DNA of 23,907 nt, from assembly GCA_905215405.1 (NCBI GenBank), contig CAJMQE010000056.1, positions 1 to 23,907 on the forward strand. Reading direction: 5' to 3'. Numbering within the stretch: the first letter of the stretch is position 1; every line of letters starts with the position of its first letter. Shown here piece by piece: positions 22,262 to 23,907 of this stretch. Below the pieces are notes generated by a model that searched no databases, was not told where the DNA came from, and saw only the letters and a program-made list of their open reading frames with translations. This DNA is from an uncultured bacterium. GTDB lineage: Bacteria; Bacillota; Clostridia; Lachnospirales; Lachnospiraceae. A program made the translations under genes and the position numbers.

Positions 22262-23635
22262 ATGAAAATATATGACAAAACAAAGATAAATAATAAAAAT
22301 TTATTGTTTAATAATCAGAAACTTTTCTGGTTACTTGTTCCGATTATTATAGAACAACTTCTGAATTCACTTATGGGAATGGTAGATACAATGATGGTTT
22401 CCACTGTTGGTAGTGAAGCTATATCGGCTGTATCGTTAGTAGATTCTATAAACAATCTAGTAATACAGATATTTTCAGCACTGTCAGCTGGAGCGGTTAT
22501 CATATGTTCGCGATATATAGGGAGTGGAGATGAAAAGGAGAGCAATAAGACTGCAAGACAGGTAGTACTTACTGTTTTTATAATCTCTATTGTAATTACA
22601 GCATTTTGTCTTGTGGGTGGAAAACATCTGTTACATTTTATCTTTGGAAGTGTAGAAGAAAATGTCATGAAAAATGCATTCAGTTATTTTTATATAACTG
22701 TGATTTCTTATCCATTTTTAGGTTTGTTTAGTGCGGGATCTGCATTTTATAGAGCATCAGCCAATGCAAAGTTTCCAACAAAGGTATCTGTAATTTCAAA
22801 TATTATAAATGTTGTTGGAAATGCATTATTTATATATTACTTTAAATGGGGTGTAGCGGGAGCAGCAATTGCAACACTTTTGGCACGAATATTGTGTACA
22901 ATGGTAATATTCTTTTATTTAAGAAAACCAAACCAAATAATTGTTGTAAAAGATTACTTGAAAATACGTCCTGACATATCCGTTATATTAGCAATCATGG
23001 CTATCGGTGTGCCTGCAGGGATTGAAAATGGTATGTTTCAGTTTGGAAAAATTGCTATTCAATCAACTGTCTCAACGTTAGGAACCGTTGCAATATCTGC
23101 ACAGGCAATGACAGATATTTTAGAAATGGTAAATGGAATTTTTAGTAACGGAGTTGGGATTGGGCTTATGACTGTAGTGGGGCAGGCTATTGGTGCGCGA
23201 AGAATTGAGGAAGCAAAGTATTATATTGTGAAATTAATGGGAATTGCATGGATTGGTGTATTCGTCTCCTGTTTATTTGTTTTGGCAATAACAAGACCTG
23301 TAACATGGATCGGTGGTATGAATCCAGCGGCAGCAGATATGTGTTTCGAAATGGTTACTGCAATGACAATTGTAAAACCAATAATATGGGTAGGTGCATT
23401 TGGTTTACCTTATGGATTAAGAGCAGCTGGGGACGTTAGATTTTCAATGACTATTTCAGTTATTACCATGTGGACTTGCCGTGTCGCACTTGGTGTTTTA
23501 TTTGTAAGAGTATACCATTTAGGGCTTATTGGCGTCTGGATTGGAATATTTGTAGATTGGATTATTAGGGCAATTATTTTCTCCATACGTTTTCTGAGCG
23601 GAAAATGGTTACATTTGAATATAGTGAAAGAATAA
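22262..23635 (+). CDS. MATE-family efflux transporter (third)
   Basis: The 457-residue protein has twelve predicted membrane segments and MATE landmarks: MGMVDTMMVSTVGSEAISAVSLVD near 39-62 (key part MVDTMMVS), ALSAGAVIICSRYIGSGD near 77, ASANAKFPTKVSVISNI near 167 and GVGIGLMTVVGQAIGAR near 300. The coding bases are visibly more AT-rich than in the first MATE gene, and the protein is unlike the other two, so it is not a recent duplicate. GGAG lies ten bases upstream; a start-stop ATGTGA (22256-22261) directly abuts the ATG. TATAAT at 22194-22199 may be its own -10. Substrate unknown. Confidence 0.92.
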   Translation: MKIYDKTKINNKNLLFNNQKLFWLLVPIIIEQLLNSLMGMVDTMMVSTVGSEAISAVSLVDSINNLVIQIFSALSAGAVIICSRYIGSGDEKESNKTARQVVLTVFIISIVITAFCLVGGKHLLHFIFGSVEENVMKNAFSYFYITVISYPFLGLFSAGSAFYRASANAKFPTKVSVISNIINVVGNALFIYYFKWGVAGAAIATLLARILCTMVIFFYLRKPNQIIVVKDYLKIRPDISVILAIMAIGVPAGIENGMFQFGKIAIQSTVSTLGTVAISAQAMTDILEMVNGIFSNGVGIGLMTVVGQAIGARRIEEAKYYIVKLMGIAWIGVFVSCLFVLAITRPVTWIGGMNPAAADMCFEMVTAMTIVKPIIWVGAFGLPYGLRAAGDVRFSMTISVITMWTCRVALGVLFVRVYHLGLIGVWIGIFVDWIIRAIIFSIRFLSGKWLHLNIVKE

Positions 23636-23652
23636 TATCCAAGTATTAAAAA

Positions 23653-23701
23653 GGGGCTGTCGCACTAGCTGATGTTAATCAGCTGTGCGCAGCTCCTTTT
23701 T
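23653..23701. terminator. Bidirectional terminator hairpin
   Basis: An imperfect stem (GGGGCTG at 23653 with CAGCTCC at 23690, then inner AGCTGA/TCAGCT) is followed by TTTTT on the plus strand and preceded by AAAAA for the minus strand. It lies 17 bases after the third MATE gene. Confidence 0.75.
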
Positions 23702-23907
23702 CGTGCCGTATTATGTATATGTTTAATGATTTATAGATTAATACTGTTTTTGAGCGTACTTTAACTAAGCCTTTCTTAATGTTGTGAAAGTTGTTTTAAA
23801 TATCCAAAATTTATGCTGTTTTAAGTTCAAATAAATGCTGCCCTGTTTTACCCAATGGTGTTAAGTTAAGGATTCAAAGAGAAGTTAGTATCGTTTGCGA
23901 TATTAAT
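23702..23907. other. Right edge, no gene recognised
   Basis: These 206 AT-rich bases hold no convincing ORF or RNA structure. A minus-strand frame across about 23795-23870 reads a protein-like stretch with HHWVKQGSIYL but is closed by stops on both sides; it could be debris of a mobile element continuing beyond the window. Confidence 0.3.

Noticed and set aside
23653..23907. An insertion-sequence end at the right edge
   Set aside because: The hairpin looks like ends and terminators that recur near mobile elements in related genomes, but no transposase reading frame or target duplication is visible, so only a terminator is called.
1..23907. tRNA, rRNA, plasmid origin or prophage genes
   Set aside because: None was recognised; the gene content is ordinary chromosomal metabolism and transport apart from the repeat arrays.

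Overview
The window looks like a chromosomal segment of a gut-type anaerobic Clostridia species, most likely Lachnospiraceae. This rests on moderate-to-low GC, strong AGGAGG-type ribosome binding sites, a fused FeoA-FeoB iron transporter, several MATE exporters, HD-GYP and ATC-hydrolase-like genes, and short catabolic cassettes run by SorC and LacI regulators. The species cannot be named from the sequence.

Left part (1-3412). A short CRISPR array (4 repeats, 3 spacers, no cas gene in view) faces a minus-strand group across a strong bidirectional terminator. That group holds an unusual Lon-type AAA+ ATPase with no protease domain and an upstream pair of overlapping membrane-protein genes of unknown function.

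Metal genes (3413-4950 and 12827-15840). A ZIP-family metal transporter, an 81-residue HMA-like protein, and a MarR-type regulator followed by the FeoAB fusion lie in three places. All three promoters carry a similar dyad (GTTAG-N6-CTAAC type) next to or over the -10 box, so they probably form one metal-responsive regulon.

Middle part (4964-12723). An ATC-hydrolase-like gene is tightly linked to an HD-GYP protein. A SorC-family regulator then precedes a cassette of PrpF-type isomerase, single-chain aconitase-like hydratase and isocitrate-type dehydrogenase. Together these could convert an aconitate isomer to 2-oxoglutarate. The gap between the first two cassette genes is filled by a long hairpin, a tandem array of twelve 25-bp units and a second tandem array of five 11-bp units.

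Right part (15854-23907). Three MATE exporters surround a LacI regulator and a divergent cytoplasmic DUF5060/DUF4038-type glycoside hydrolase. The lacI-hydrolase intergenic region is again full of short repeats, including eight 11-bp units just before the hydrolase gene. The second MATE gene has a short structured leader ending in an intrinsic terminator, with a possible pseudoknot; this fits a guanidine-IV (mepA motif) riboswitch. The last MATE gene ends at a bidirectional terminator, after which nothing is recognisable.

Most unusual observations: repeated intergenic arrays with 11- and 25-bp periods placed just upstream of catabolic genes, the shared metal operator with a candidate MarR-type metal sensor, the protease-less Lon-like ATPase with an altered Walker B motif, and the isomerase-hydratase-dehydrogenase cassette.
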